Shown here piece by piece: positions 27,416-36,406 of a stretch of 64,000 nt of DNA; positions within the stretch are counted from its first letter, which is position 1, and each line of letters starts with the position of its first letter. The notes under the pieces were generated by a model, which worked only from the letters and a program-made list of their open reading frames with translations, made no database searches and had not been told where the DNA came from. Position numbers and translations under genes: made by a program. Source of the DNA: Parathalassolituus penaei (GTDB taxonomy: Bacteria; Pseudomonadota; Gammaproteobacteria; Pseudomonadales; Oceanobacteraceae). Location of the stretch: contig NZ_JAPNOA010000019.1 of assembly GCF_026626885.1 (NCBI RefSeq), forward strand, positions 124,001 to 188,000. Reading direction: 5' to 3'.

Positions 27416-27957
27416 CGATTGTTCCCCAACCATTGCGACGGTGAAAACAGACCACGACGGCTGATACCGGCTGGTGCCGCTGGCGGATTATTCGTCAGCA
27501 AGTATGGCGCTGCGGTTTCCGCACGTTTTACATCGGCCAACACCAGCGCCAGCACTTCGCGGGCAAACTGGCGTGCCGAGTCCATATCGACAAAACGGCT
27601 CATCAGTGATTCCAGCGCACTGCTGGCGTAACGCCCGAGCTGCAGGTGATGGGCCATGGTCAGGCGATATTCAAAATCACCGATGCTCACGACCCAGTCG
27701 CTGCCCAATGGCGGGCAGGTCTGATCCCCAAGATCACCGACCCACAGGTTCATACACCAGGGCGTAATCAGTACCCCCAGCGAAAACGCGACACCCGAGT
27801 CACCAACACAGGGCTGCCAGCCCACCAGCTCGATGGTTAACGCCGGGTTGTAGAGTGGCAAGTCGGCCATACGTTCGCCGATGCTGCGATAACAGGCTTC
27901 GATATCCGCAGCCGTCAGACTGGCTGCTGGATGGCCGACAGCACCCGCCAGGGTCAT
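27412..27957 (-). CDS. hupJ: [NiFe]-hydrogenase assembly chaperone HupJ (HybE family)
   Basis: A 181-aa HybE/HupJ-type chaperone. LYNPALTIELVGWQPC and VLITPWCMNLWV are family segments. Family members bind the Tat-exported small subunit precursor or help assembly of the two subunits. The C-terminus ends ISRRGLFSPSQWLGN, and a short Arg-rich tail of this kind is common in HupJ. It overlaps hupI by 4 nt at its start. Confidence 0.85.
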   Translation of the reverse strand: MTLAGAVGHPAASLTAADIEACYRSIGERMADLPLYNPALTIELVGWQPCVGDSGVAFSLGVLITPWCMNLWVGDLGDQTCPPLGSDWVVSIGDFEYRLTMAHHLQLGRYASSALESLMSRFVDMDSARQFAREVLALVLADVKRAETAAPYLLTNNPPAAPAGISRRGLFSPSQWLGNNR

Positions 27958-28169
27958 TTGTCGACCACCATAAACTGGTCCTTGTCGCCATCACATTGCG
28001 GGCAACGCCAGTGTTCCGGCAAACGGCTGAACGGGGTGCCCGCTTCGATCTGCCAGACATCGTCGCCCTGATCCGGATGGTACTGATACCAGCAGATCTT
28101 GCATTCCAGCACGCTGTGATCAGCCAGCAGGTTGTTGTCGCCGAGATAACTGCCTTCAAATGTCTGCAT
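27954..28169 (-). CDS. hupI: Rubredoxin HupI
   Basis: A 71-aa rubredoxin with the iron-binding pairs ECKICWYQYHP (CxxC) and CPQCDGDKDQF (CPxCD). In aerobic uptake-hydrogenase operons such as HupI/HoxR, this rubredoxin is needed for correct Fe-S assembly of the small subunit in the presence of O2. Its presence supports an O2-tolerant enzyme. Confidence 0.93.
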   Translation of the reverse strand: MQTFEGSYLGDNNLLADHSVLECKICWYQYHPDQGDDVWQIEAGTPFSRLPEHWRCPQCDGDKDQFMVVDK

Positions 28170-28205
28170 CAGGAGTCTCCGTGGTTCTGTGTCAGCGGCT
28201 GAACA

Positions 28206-29162
28206 TCAGGCCTGTAACGCCGCGTGGATTTCACGCAGACGCTCGGCCGAGTCTTCAAGGTCTTCACGGGCGGCGCAGGCCACTTGTGGCACCTTTACCA
28301 CTTCGAGGGTGTCGAGAATCAGCTGGTCGGTGCTGTTGAAGTACTGCACCCGCCAGATACCGGCCACACCGGTGCTGGTGATACGGCAGTTGCCGTAACC
28401 CCGCGACAGGATCACCACATGGCCAACGCGCAGGCGTTGATTCAACCAGCGATGGTCTTCATCCGAAAACGGCAGCAGCGACAGGTTAACCACATAGGGC
28501 TCAGACAGCGGCGCCGCCGCATGACAACGGGCCTGATCCAGCAGCTCGACCATCACCGAGGCACCGTTTAACAGGTCAGCCGGGCGTGGGCCCAGTTCAA
28601 AACTGTCGGAATGAAGGGCCGGGAACGCATGGCGGCTTACGGCAGTCGGGATCGCGCCAACTTCCAGCCACTGCTGTTGTAATTGTTGGTCGGCATTTAC
28701 CTGCTGGATCCACCAGACACCGGCCAGCACGGTTTCCTGAACCCGCAGATGGTAGTCCGGTGCCTGCACCATCAGGGCCACCTCCCCTTCTCCCAGAGTC
28801 TGGTACAGCAGCGCACAGGCATCGGCATCAATACCCGCCAATGGCACAACCTGACTGCTGTTCAGTGCCTGCTCACCAGAGGCAAAGGCGTCGAGTACGG
28901 TTTGTAACTGATCCAGCAATCGTCCGGCCTGCGGATGCGCCGCCAGCTCTTCCACTTCCGGTAATACCGGAATTTCAAAGGTGGTCATTTCTTTGGGCAT
29001 CTGCAGGTAGCTCAGGGCTTCGTCTTCACGATGGGCACCCGGCCCTAACAACCCGGCAGCGGTTGCCGGATTGGCAAACGGGCTGGCACCTACGTTAATC
29101 CCCAGTGCAACGGCTTCGCTGTTGAGGCTGGAGAGGTCAAACAGTGGAATATCACCTTTCAT
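28206..29162 (-). CDS. hupH: Hydrogenase expression/formation protein HupH (HoxQ)
   Basis: A 318-aa HupH/HoxQ family protein, a chaperone of the Tat-dependent small subunit precursor working with HupG. SYLQMPKEMTTFEIPVLPE near residue 50 and GVWWIQQVNAD, WRVQYFNSTDQLI in the two repeated half-domains are recognisable. The position between hupG and hupI matches rhizobial and Ralstonia operons. Confidence 0.92.
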   Translation of the reverse strand: MKGDIPLFDLSSLNSEAVALGINVGASPFANPATAAGLLGPGAHREDEALSYLQMPKEMTTFEIPVLPEVEELAAHPQAGRLLDQLQTVLDAFASGEQALNSSQVVPLAGIDADACALLYQTLGEGEVALMVQAPDYHLRVQETVLAGVWWIQQVNADQQLQQQWLEVGAIPTAVSRHAFPALHSDSFELGPRPADLLNGASVMVELLDQARCHAAAPLSEPYVVNLSLLPFSDEDHRWLNQRLRVGHVVILSRGYGNCRITSTGVAGIWRVQYFNSTDQLILDTLEVVKVPQVACAAREDLEDSAERLREIHAALQA

Positions 29163-29176
29163 ACGTGTCTCCCTGC

Positions 29177-29569
29177 TCAGACGTCGGCCGTAACCGGTTG
29201 TGGGGTACGGGCCAGAATTTCCGGGATCTGCTGCAAATAGTCGTCCCAGTTCTGGATGCGAATAATGGTGCCGAGGAAATCACCGCGACGCAGAAACACC
29301 AGCGCCGGCCAGGTCACAAAGTGATAACGGCCCTGCAGTGCCGTTTCGCTGCCACGATCCACCACGGCCGCCTTCAATTGCGGAAAGGCACGCAACAGCT
29401 CTGGCAACACCACGGCGACATCCAGCGACTCTTTGACCTTCGACGGGTCGTCGCTGAAAAACAGCACGCTGAATTCATGCTCGCGCACAAAGGCATCGTG
29501 GTTATCCACATCCAGCAGCGGGTAATGACAGTCATCCAGCAAACGCTGGATCAGGGGATGAGCAGACAT
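29177..29569 (-). CDS. hupG: Thioredoxin-like hydrogenase chaperone HupG (HoxO/HyaE)
   Basis: A 130-aa thioredoxin-fold protein of the HyaE/HoxO/HupG family. It lacks the CxxC redox pair, as usual for this family, and has the fold segments SVLFFSDDPSKVKE and VTWPALVFLRRGDFLG. It acts as a proofreading chaperone for the small subunit Tat signal. Its start coincides with the hupF stop (1-nt overlap). Confidence 0.92.
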   Translation of the reverse strand: MSAHPLIQRLLDDCHYPLLDVDNHDAFVREHEFSVLFFSDDPSKVKESLDVAVVLPELLRAFPQLKAAVVDRGSETALQGRYHFVTWPALVFLRRGDFLGTIIRIQNWDDYLQQIPEILARTPQPVTADV

Positions 29570-29916
29570 CAGGAGTTTTCCTTGGCTGAAGCCTGGGCGC
29601 GCAAATGCTCCGGCAGGCTGGGTTCACGGTCGAGGTCAGCGAACAGGTGATCAAATCCGGACAGGGCACCGTCCTGGATCTGTTGTAAGGCCAGCAGCGC
29701 CTGACCGGTCTGACGAGCGCGTTCGGAATCGAGGCATTCACGGGCAGCGCCGAGAAACACCAGTACCCACTGGCCAACCGGCAATGGGCCAAGCAGGCTG
29801 AGATCCACGATCTGTGGGCCATCCTGTTGCAGTACCAACCCCGGCCAGGCCTCACAGCTGGCGCGCAAGCTGGCGAGATCCAGAGCGCGGATCTGCATCG
29901 GAATACCAATACACAT
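29569..29916 (-). CDS. hupF: HypC-family chaperone HupF
   Basis: A 115-aa HypC homologue, longer than hypC at 20728. It starts MCIGIPMQI with the conserved Cys2. In Rhizobium, HupF is a second chaperone that stabilises the large subunit under O2. The C-terminal extension (LDREPSLPEHLRAQA) is typical of HupF rather than HypC. It overlaps hupD by 1 nt. Confidence 0.92.
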   Translation of the reverse strand: MCIGIPMQIRALDLASLRASCEAWPGLVLQQDGPQIVDLSLLGPLPVGQWVLVFLGAARECLDSERARQTGQALLALQQIQDGALSGFDHLFADLDREPSLPEHLRAQASAKENS

Positions 29917-30566
29917 CAGACCGCATCCTCACTGGAACGAATCGGGGTAATAAAGCGGGCATCACCGTAACGATACGCCTGATCTTCGGCCGGACGACCG
30001 GCTTCATACGCGGCCATGGCCAGTTGTGATGGTGACAGCGCAACCCGGTTGCGCTCGTCACGCAGAGAAGCCAGCACACCGCGGTCGGCCATAAAATCGA
30101 GGGCAATCTGCACCGCTGGCGCAATCTGCTGACGCACCGACTCACGCAGACTGCCACCAAAATCTTCCAGCGCCTCCGGTTGCACCCCGACCAGCAACAG
30201 CTCATCGGGATAACCACCCGCAAATTCGGCGGTGGCCAACACTTCCTGAAAACCGGTCTGGTGCAGGCTCATTTTCTTGGCGCCCATAAACTTCGGCACC
30301 TCGTCATCACGGACGATTTTCAGGGTGCCGGGCTCAAGACCGTAATCAACGGCATCAAACACAATGAGCACATCCGTTTCCTGAACGTGTTGCACCAGAT
30401 ACAGCCCCTGGGTGCCACCATCCAGCAGTTCAACGTTGTCGGGAAAATCGTAATGTTCGTTCAGGTATTCCACGCAACGCACACCAAAGCCTTCATCGGC
30501 CCACAGCAGGTTGCCAATACCCAGAATAAGAAAACGCTGACTCACGGAGACTCTCCCCACAGACAT
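29916..30566 (-). CDS. hupD: Hydrogenase maturation endopeptidase HupD
   Basis: A 216-aa nickel-dependent protease that cuts the C-terminal tail of HupL after the last ligand region. The N-terminal LILGIGNLLWADEGFGVRC holds the metal-binding Glu, DAVDYGLEPGTL the central Asp, and MSLHQTGFQEVL the His. ATG 30566 is used; GTG 30545 with GGAGA upstream is a good alternative. It is the first gene of the 14-gene maturation operon and has a candidate sigma-54 element upstream. Confidence 0.92.
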   Translation of the reverse strand: MSVGRVSVSQRFLILGIGNLLWADEGFGVRCVEYLNEHYDFPDNVELLDGGTQGLYLVQHVQETDVLIVFDAVDYGLEPGTLKIVRDDEVPKFMGAKKMSLHQTGFQEVLATAEFAGGYPDELLLVGVQPEALEDFGGSLRESVRQQIAPAVQIALDFMADRGVLASLRDERNRVALSPSQLAMAAYEAGRPAEDQAYRYGDARFITPIRSSEDAV

Positions 30567-30666
30567 TGCCCGGTGCCGCCGGGTTCTGTCCCGCCGTTTA
30601 CCGTACTAAACGGAGCCCTGTACCCGATTGGGCCAGCGGCATCGTTGTTGTTGTTGCGAGAGTCTT

Positions 30667-30682
30667 ATCAAGAGTTATGCCA
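30667..30682 (-). promoter_or_regulatory. Candidate sigma-54 promoter of the hupD operon (weak)
   Basis: On the minus strand TGGCATAACTCTTGAT resembles TGGCAC-N5-TTGC(A/T): the -24 box is good, but the -12 box has GA in place of GC. It lies about 100 bp before hupD. A better match precedes hupS and a near-perfect one precedes hupE. Confidence 0.35.
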
Positions 30683-30838
30683 GCCCGGCAGATGCCCGCG
30701 AGGCCGCATGTAACGGCAGGGGTTACAGGTCCACACCCGGCAAGCCCGAAAATAGATCTTCCATAAAATCAAAAACAGGAAAGTTACTTTCCACCATAAA
30801 AATCACCATCTACCGATCTGCCGTTCTACAACATCTGA

Positions 30839-30870
30839 CCAAACCAACAACCAAACCAACAACCAAACCA
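30839..30870. repeat. 12-bp tandem repeat
   Basis: CCAAACCAACAA is repeated 2.7 times head to tail in the 397-bp divergent region between hupD and ravA. Apart from this and the weak sigma-54 match nothing else was recognised in the gap. Confidence 0.8.
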
Positions 30871-30963
30871 GCGTTTTCGCCCAATGATCGAATCCACGCT
30901 CACCTCGGGCTATCATGCCGCCCGATATTTACGATCTGAATCAATTCTGACCAGGGAGTCCGC

Positions 30964-32490
30964 GTGAGCCTGCAACCCCGTATCCAAGCCCTGATTGAAC
31001 ACATCAGCAATGGCATGTTCGAGCGTGAAGAGGTTATTTCCGTCGCCCTCCTCAGTGCCCTCTGTGGCCAGAACTGTTTTCTGTTTGGCCCACCGGGCAC
31101 CGCCAAGAGTCTGATCTCGCGCCGTATTGCCGCCGCCTTCGACCAGCCAGGGTATTTTGAATACCTGATGAACCGCTTTTCGACCCCGGAAGAAGTATTC
31201 GGGCCGGTGTCGATCAAGGCGCTGAAAGAAGACCGTTACCTGCGCAAGACCGATCATTACCTGCCAAAAGCAGAGTTCGCGTTTCTCGATGAAATCTGGA
31301 AATCCAGCCCGGCGATTCTCAACACCCTGCTGACGCTGATGAACGAGCGTATGTTCCGCAATGGCGAAACCCTTGAGCACGCGCCGTTAAAAGCCCTGAT
31401 CGCCGCTTCCAACGAAACCCCGCAGCCGGATCAGGGCCTTGATGCCCTGTACGACCGTTTCATTACCCGACTGCTAGTGCAGCCGATCCTGCATAACCAC
31501 CACTTTGACCAGCTGCTCAACAGCGCGCCGTCGAGTGAACAGGTACAACTGCCAGACGGGCTGGCGGTGAAATCAGAGGAATGGAACCGCTGGCAGGGCG
31601 AGATTGATCAGGTGCAGATCAGCAGCGACTGCTTCACCATCATTCACCTGATCCGCGCCCAGCTCGAACAGCAACACGAAGCACTGGGTGTGTATGTGTC
31701 TGACCGCCGCTGGCAACGCGCCGCACGCCTGATGAAAGCCTCGGCATTTTTCCATGGCCGCAGCCACACCAACCACAGCGATGCCCTGTTGCTGCGCCAC
31801 TGCCTGTGGACTCATGGCAGCAACCGTGAGGCGGTCGCCATGATTGTGCTGGAAGCTGTGCAATCGGTTGGTTTTGAGGCCGGTATGCAGCTGTCGACCC
31901 TCGATCAGGCCAAGGACACCCTCGACCGTGAAATCAACGACGAGCTGTTTTATTCACAGGACGTCTACGACACCGTGCGTTGGGACGACCGCGAGTTATT
32001 CCGGGTTGATGCCCACTTTGAGATGGTGAACTACCGCGATATCAAGGAAGTCGAGCTGTATATCCCGGTGGAAAAACTGCGCAGCCACGATGTGTTTTCA
32101 CCACTGGACGATCGTGGCAACGAAATCAGCCAGATCCGCGCCCAGTTTGAAGGCCAGGGCAGCTGCCGCCTGCAATACAGCGACTACACCTATCGCTACG
32201 AAGACCTGATTTTCCAGCCACAGGTGATGTTCTATCGCGGCGACCGCAAGCCGGATGTTAACCGCCGTCTGGTTGGCTCGCTGGCCGAGTCCGTACGCGA
32301 GTTAAAAGCCGAGCTGCAACAGTTGGTTGATCGCGCCGAAACCAAACGCGCCGATTACCGTATCAGCCTGCGGTCACTGTTTGTGCCCGACGAACTGACC
32401 GAACAGACCCTGGTGGGGGTTGAACAGCAGATGAACAGCCTGCGCCTGCGCATCAAGGACTGTGAGCGTCTGGAGGCCCTGTGTCGCTAG
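30964..32490 (+). CDS. ravA: MoxR-family AAA+ ATPase RavA
   Basis: A 508-aa MoxR/RavA-type AAA+ ATPase. Walker A is FGPPGTAKSLISRR at about residue 41, Walker B FLDEIWKSSPAILN, and the sensor segment IAASNETPQPDQGLDALYDR. The C-terminal part (LARA-like and triple-helix region) is RavA-length. With ViaA it acts as a chaperone on membrane or respiratory Fe-S proteins in E. coli. The start is GTG 30964 with GGGAG 6-7 nt upstream. The viaA gene overlaps its end by 10 nt. It is divergent from hupD. Confidence 0.93.
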   Translation: MSLQPRIQALIEHISNGMFEREEVISVALLSALCGQNCFLFGPPGTAKSLISRRIAAAFDQPGYFEYLMNRFSTPEEVFGPVSIKALKEDRYLRKTDHYLPKAEFAFLDEIWKSSPAILNTLLTLMNERMFRNGETLEHAPLKALIAASNETPQPDQGLDALYDRFITRLLVQPILHNHHFDQLLNSAPSSEQVQLPDGLAVKSEEWNRWQGEIDQVQISSDCFTIIHLIRAQLEQQHEALGVYVSDRRWQRAARLMKASAFFHGRSHTNHSDALLLRHCLWTHGSNREAVAMIVLEAVQSVGFEAGMQLSTLDQAKDTLDREINDELFYSQDVYDTVRWDDRELFRVDAHFEMVNYRDIKEVELYIPVEKLRSHDVFSPLDDRGNEISQIRAQFEGQGSCRLQYSDYTYRYEDLIFQPQVMFYRGDRKPDVNRRLVGSLAESVRELKAELQQLVDRAETKRADYRISLRSLFVPDELTEQTLVGVEQQMNSLRLRIKDCERLEALCR

Positions 32491-34061
32491 ACCTCAGCCG
32501 TCTGCAAATCAGCAGCCGGGCCGCCGCCGCCCAGGAAATGCTGGTCGAAGGCAATGGCGACCGCGTCAGTCGCGCGGGTCAGAGCCTCAAGCAGCAGCTC
32601 AACCAGCGTCACGACTACTGGTTGCGCTCCAACCAGCAGGCCGAAGACCTGATCAAACGCAAGCTCGAACGCTGGAGTGAAGAAACCCGTGTCATCCTGA
32701 TGCGCGAGTTTCCGTACCTGCCACAACAGCGCCGCCTGCGCCGTTGGGAAGGCCGGGTATTTGGCCTCAACAGCCAGCAGCTGCAAGACAAACCGGCACT
32801 GCGCACCCTGTTCGAACAGCTGTTCAAGGAGTTCCGCCAGTTCTGCGGTGTACTCAGCAAACCGGTTGATGACGATTACTGGCTGAATCTGGATACCGAT
32901 ATCCGGGTCGATTCCGGTGAGGTGGTTGAAGCGGAGGAAAACCCGCGTTTCCACCTCGAAATGCTGCTGGCCGAATGGCAAAAAGTGCTCGATCACGCCC
33001 GCAGCGACTGGGAGTTACAACGCCTGAGTGATTGCCGTCAGCAGTTTCTGGATGACATTGAAGAAGTGTTAAACCTGCTGGAGCAACTGCACCAGCAGCT
33101 GCTGCCGCTGGGCCTTGGCACCGGCACCCTGTTCGACCTGTCGGCCAGTGATGTGCGCGCCGAAGACCTGCGTGAACTACAAAGCTGGACCCAATACCTC
33201 AGCAACGATCAGGGCGCCGTGGCCATCAGTGAATTGCTCGGCAAGCTGCGCCAATTGGAGCTGTCGCGCCATCTGGAACAGGTTAACGCCCGCGATCTCA
33301 ACACCGCCAACTGGCACGACAACTACGCCCGCGACGAACTGATCGGCCTGCGTCTGGGGCGCGACCTCGAACACGTGCTGCCCAGTGAACTGGCGCTGCT
33401 GTCCGACCCGGATACCGCGATCCTGTTTGACCTCAAGTTTATCGAGTCACGACTGCTGTGTTTTGACGTGCAGAGTCTGGATAACGAACCGGATGAAGAC
33501 GACAACAGTGATCCCCAGGCGGCCAGCCAGTCGAATCGTGGGCCGATGATTATCTGTGTGGATACCAGTGGCTCCATGAGTGGCCCACCCATGACCGTCG
33601 CCAAGGCCGTCACCCTGTATCTGGCTGGTCAGGCCCGCGAAGAAAAACGCCCCTGTTACCTGATCAGTTACGCCACCGCGGTCGAGGAGCTGGAGATTTC
33701 CAGCCAGGATAATACCGAGCAGAATCGCCAGAACCTGATGGCATTCCTGACCCGCAGTTTTGAAGGGGGCACCGACCTCAACCCGGCGCTGCTACACTCG
33801 CTGGAGTTAATGAACCAGCATCAGTACCGGCGCGCCGACCTGCTGATTATCTCCGACTTCCTGATGGCGGAATTACCGGAAAGCCTGCTGGAACGCATCG
33901 AGCCGTTAAAACAGCGAGGCAACCGTTTTCATTCGCTGGTGATTGGTGAAACCTGGATGGTGGATCGAATGAAACACCTGTTCGATCAGGAGTGGATCTA
34001 CGATCCACACCGCAGTGAAATCCGTGAACTGCTGACCTTCAAAAACCGAGTGAGCGACTAA
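32481..34061 (+). CDS. viaA: VWA-domain protein ViaA
   Basis: A 526-aa partner of RavA. The N-terminal two thirds are helical (LKQQLNQRHDYWLRSNQQAE). The von Willebrand A domain starts near residue 350 with the MIDAS motif ICVDTSGSMSG and the second MIDAS loop GGTDLNPALL. The start GTG 32481 lies within the end of ravA. The next genes differ in base composition, so the operon probably ends here. Confidence 0.92.
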   Translation: MSLDLSRLQISSRAAAAQEMLVEGNGDRVSRAGQSLKQQLNQRHDYWLRSNQQAEDLIKRKLERWSEETRVILMREFPYLPQQRRLRRWEGRVFGLNSQQLQDKPALRTLFEQLFKEFRQFCGVLSKPVDDDYWLNLDTDIRVDSGEVVEAEENPRFHLEMLLAEWQKVLDHARSDWELQRLSDCRQQFLDDIEEVLNLLEQLHQQLLPLGLGTGTLFDLSASDVRAEDLRELQSWTQYLSNDQGAVAISELLGKLRQLELSRHLEQVNARDLNTANWHDNYARDELIGLRLGRDLEHVLPSELALLSDPDTAILFDLKFIESRLLCFDVQSLDNEPDEDDNSDPQAASQSNRGPMIICVDTSGSMSGPPMTVAKAVTLYLAGQAREEKRPCYLISYATAVEELEISSQDNTEQNRQNLMAFLTRSFEGGTDLNPALLHSLELMNQHQYRRADLLIISDFLMAELPESLLERIEPLKQRGNRFHSLVIGETWMVDRMKHLFDQEWIYDPHRSEIRELLTFKNRVSD

Positions 34062-34147
34062 TACGTTCCGAACTTCCAGTTACACTACAATTTTTGCATC
34101 CAGATAATTTTAAGGTAGTCTTGGCTGAGTATATGGGAGATATGCAT

Positions 34148-34312
34148 ATGTCAATTTCTGAGCTCACAAAGAAAGTGCAAGCCTCAGCGCACTTCAGAAG
34201 TACTGATGCGAAGCGTCAGTTGCTACGTAATGCTGGTATTTTGAACAAAAGTGGCCATTTGAGTAGCAAGTTCTCCACAGCAGCCAAGCCGACCGGCACT
34301 AGTAAAGTATGA
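34148..34312 (+). CDS. Putative antitoxin, small basic protein
   Basis: A 54-aa basic protein starting at ATG 34148, eight bases after GGGAG; further in-frame ATGs at 34133 and 34142 are possible. SISELTKKVQ and AKRQLLRNAGILNKSGHLS look like short helices. No family is recognised. Its stop is 1 nt before the start of the ADP-ribosyltransferase-like gene, as in toxin-antitoxin pairs with the antitoxin first. The AT-rich codon use differs from viaA and the ABC genes. Confidence 0.5.
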   Translation: MSISELTKKVQASAHFRSTDAKRQLLRNAGILNKSGHLSSKFSTAAKPTGTSKV

Positions 34313-34313
34313 T

Positions 34314-34907
34314 ATGTACTCTTCAAAGCCATCCGTAGTTTATGGATTTCATGGATTAGATAGAAAAGCTGCCTTTCGGATTCTCAACGGAGAGTCCGAA
34401 TTCAAACACAGTACCAATGATTACGACTGGCTAGGAACCGGCGTCTACTTCTGGGAAAACAATCTGGAGCGGGCGCGCCAATATGCTATTGAAAACCAGC
34501 AACGAAAAGGATCAAAGATTGCGGAGCCATTTGTTCTTGGTGCAATTCTGGAGCTTGGCAACTGTCTGGATTTACTAGATCAAAAATATAATGACTTCCT
34601 GAAAACCGTCTACACCCAGCTCAAAGAAGATTTGGATGCTCTTGGCGAACCTCTACCCGTGAACAGCGGCTTTGGCGCTAGTGACTTTGACTTCAAAAAA
34701 CGCCAACTAGACTGCGCCGTCATACGCTACGCCTGTGAGTTGGCAAAAAATGAGGGAGAGGACTTCGATTCAGTGCGAGCCCCTTTTATTGAAGGTGAGC
34801 CCCTCTATCCTGGAGCCAAATTTCATACGAATAATCATATTCAAATTGCGGTGATCAATCCTGATTGCATCAAAGGAATTTTTATTCCCAGAGAGAAGAG
34901 TCGCTAG
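34314..34907 (+). CDS. ADP-ribosyltransferase-like protein, putative toxin
   Basis: A 197-aa protein. VVYGFHGLDRKAAFRIL, then FKHSTNDYDWLGTGVYFWEN resemble the first strand (H) and the second-strand GxGxYF motif of PARP-like ADP-ribosyltransferase folds such as DUF3990. The third catalytic residue is not assigned. Pairing with a short upstream gene suggests a toxin-antitoxin module. It is lower in GC than both neighbours. Its last 26 bases overlap the end of the convergent ABC ATPase gene, so it appears to have been inserted against that gene. Confidence 0.6.
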   Translation: MYSSKPSVVYGFHGLDRKAAFRILNGESEFKHSTNDYDWLGTGVYFWENNLERARQYAIENQQRKGSKIAEPFVLGAILELGNCLDLLDQKYNDFLKTVYTQLKEDLDALGEPLPVNSGFGASDFDFKKRQLDCAVIRYACELAKNEGEDFDSVRAPFIEGEPLYPGAKFHTNNHIQIAVINPDCIKGIFIPREKSR

Positions 34908-35646
34908 CAACAACCTTTCCAGCCAGCAAACCCGGATATTCACCCAGCAGGCGGGTTTTCCACTCGGCCACATCCAAATCAGAGCGCGGGCGCGGTAATT
35001 CCACCGGCTGATCCAGAATCAGAGACCCAGGTGCCGCCGACAGAAACAGCACTCGATCCGCCAGGCGAATGGCCTCGTCAAAATCATGGGTAACAAACAG
35101 CACCGTCGGCTGGTGTTCCAGCCACAAGGCTTCGAGCATGCCGCGCAGATGTTCAGCGGTTGGCAGGTCCAGCGACACAAACGGCTCATCCAGCAACAAC
35201 AGCTCGGGTTGGGCCAGAAAAGCCCGGGCGATACTCACCCGCTTCTGCATCCCGCCTGACAAGGTACGGGGATACTGCTCACCCTTGCCGTGCAGACCAA
35301 CACGCTCCAGCATCCGCTCAATTTCACCAGCGGAACGCTCGGGTGCCGTCAGCTGCAGGTTGTTGAATACGGTCAGCCACGGCAACAGGCGAGGCTGCTG
35401 GAAGATATACCCAAGACGGCAATCGGGCTGACGGCCGATCACAGGCTGGTCATTCACCGAAATACTGCCCGCCACACTGGCTTCCAGCCCGGCGATCATA
35501 TTCAGCAAAGTGGTTTTGCCGGTGCCGGATGGCCCGACCAGAGCCACAAACTGACCCGCGGGAATCTGGGCACGAATCGTCCCCAACACCGTCTGCTGGC
35601 TGTTGGCATAACGTTTTTCAGCAAGCGCCAGCTCAAGCCTGACCAT
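34882..35646 (-). CDS. ABC transporter ATP-binding protein (SsuB/TauB type)
   Basis: A 254-aa ATPase with Walker A GPSGTGKTTLL, Q-loop IFQQPRLLPWL, signature LSGGMQKRVSIARA, Walker B LLLLDEPFVSLD and switch VTHDFDEA. It belongs to the sulfonate/nitrate/taurine-type importer group. The last eight or so codons (VASDSSLWE) are read from the strand opposite the toxin-like gene, so the native C-terminus was probably replaced. ATG 35646 overlaps the permease by 14 nt. Confidence 0.92.
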   Translation of the reverse strand: MVRLELALAEKRYANSQQTVLGTIRAQIPAGQFVALVGPSGTGKTTLLNMIAGLEASVAGSISVNDQPVIGRQPDCRLGYIFQQPRLLPWLTVFNNLQLTAPERSAGEIERMLERVGLHGKGEQYPRTLSGGMQKRVSIARAFLAQPELLLLDEPFVSLDLPTAEHLRGMLEALWLEHQPTVLFVTHDFDEAIRLADRVLFLSAAPGSLILDQPVELPRPRSDLDVAEWKTRLLGEYPGLLAGKVVASDSSLWE

Positions 35647-36406
35647 AACCACCTCGGGCGATATAACGATCCAGCGGGCGCATGATAATGGCCTCGATCA
35701 GCAGGATCACCACGGCAAACGCCAGGGTATACGCCAGGATGCTGGCAATATCGAAGAACTGGAAAAAGGTGCCAAGCTGGAAACCAACCCCGTCACTGCG
35801 CCCCAGCAACTCGACCACCAGCACAATCTTCCAGATCAGTGACAAGCCGGACCGGGCCGCCGCCATCATAAAGGGATACAACTGCGGTAAATACACGCGG
35901 AAGAAATACACGGCGGGCGACACGCGGTACACCTGTGCCACTTCCAGCAACTGGCGATCCACAATACGCGCACCTTCACGCACCATCACCACCACGGTCG
36001 GAATCTTGTTGATGGCCACCGCCGCCACTGCAGCCGCTTCGGTCAGACCAAACCAGATATAACAGAGCAGAATGGTCACCAGCGCTGGCACGTTCAAGGC
36101 AATCACCAGCAGGGCGTCACCGGCCAGATTCACACGCCGGAACGCGCCCATCAGAATACCAATCACCACTCCCAGCAGCATGGCCATGGCAAAACTGACC
36201 AGCACCCGTAGCAGGGTTACGCCCAGATGGTGCAGCAGATTGCCGTGACTCAGATGCCCATACAGGCTGTCAAGCACGGCCAGAAATCCCGGCAGGTTAC
36301 TGCTGTTGAGCACCCATGCCGTGATTTCCCATGCCGTCAGCACCAGCAACAGCGGAATAACACTCCACAAAACCCGTTGCAGAGACGTTTCAGCCGTTAC
36401 GGTCAT
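35633..36406 (-). CDS. ABC transporter permease (SsuC/TauC type)
   Basis: A 257-aa inner-membrane permease with about six helices. The cytoplasmic EAA-like loop is in LEVAQVYRVSPAVYFFRVYLP, which contacts the ATPase. It has the family order of sulfonate/nitrate/pyrimidine importers. The start overlaps the substrate-binding gene by 4 nt. Confidence 0.92.
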   Translation of the reverse strand: MTVTAETSLQRVLWSVIPLLLVLTAWEITAWVLNSSNLPGFLAVLDSLYGHLSHGNLLHHLGVTLLRVLVSFAMAMLLGVVIGILMGAFRRVNLAGDALLVIALNVPALVTILLCYIWFGLTEAAAVAAVAINKIPTVVVMVREGARIVDRQLLEVAQVYRVSPAVYFFRVYLPQLYPFMMAAARSGLSLIWKIVLVVELLGRSDGVGFQLGTFFQFFDIASILAYTLAFAVVILLIEAIIMRPLDRYIARGGYGQA

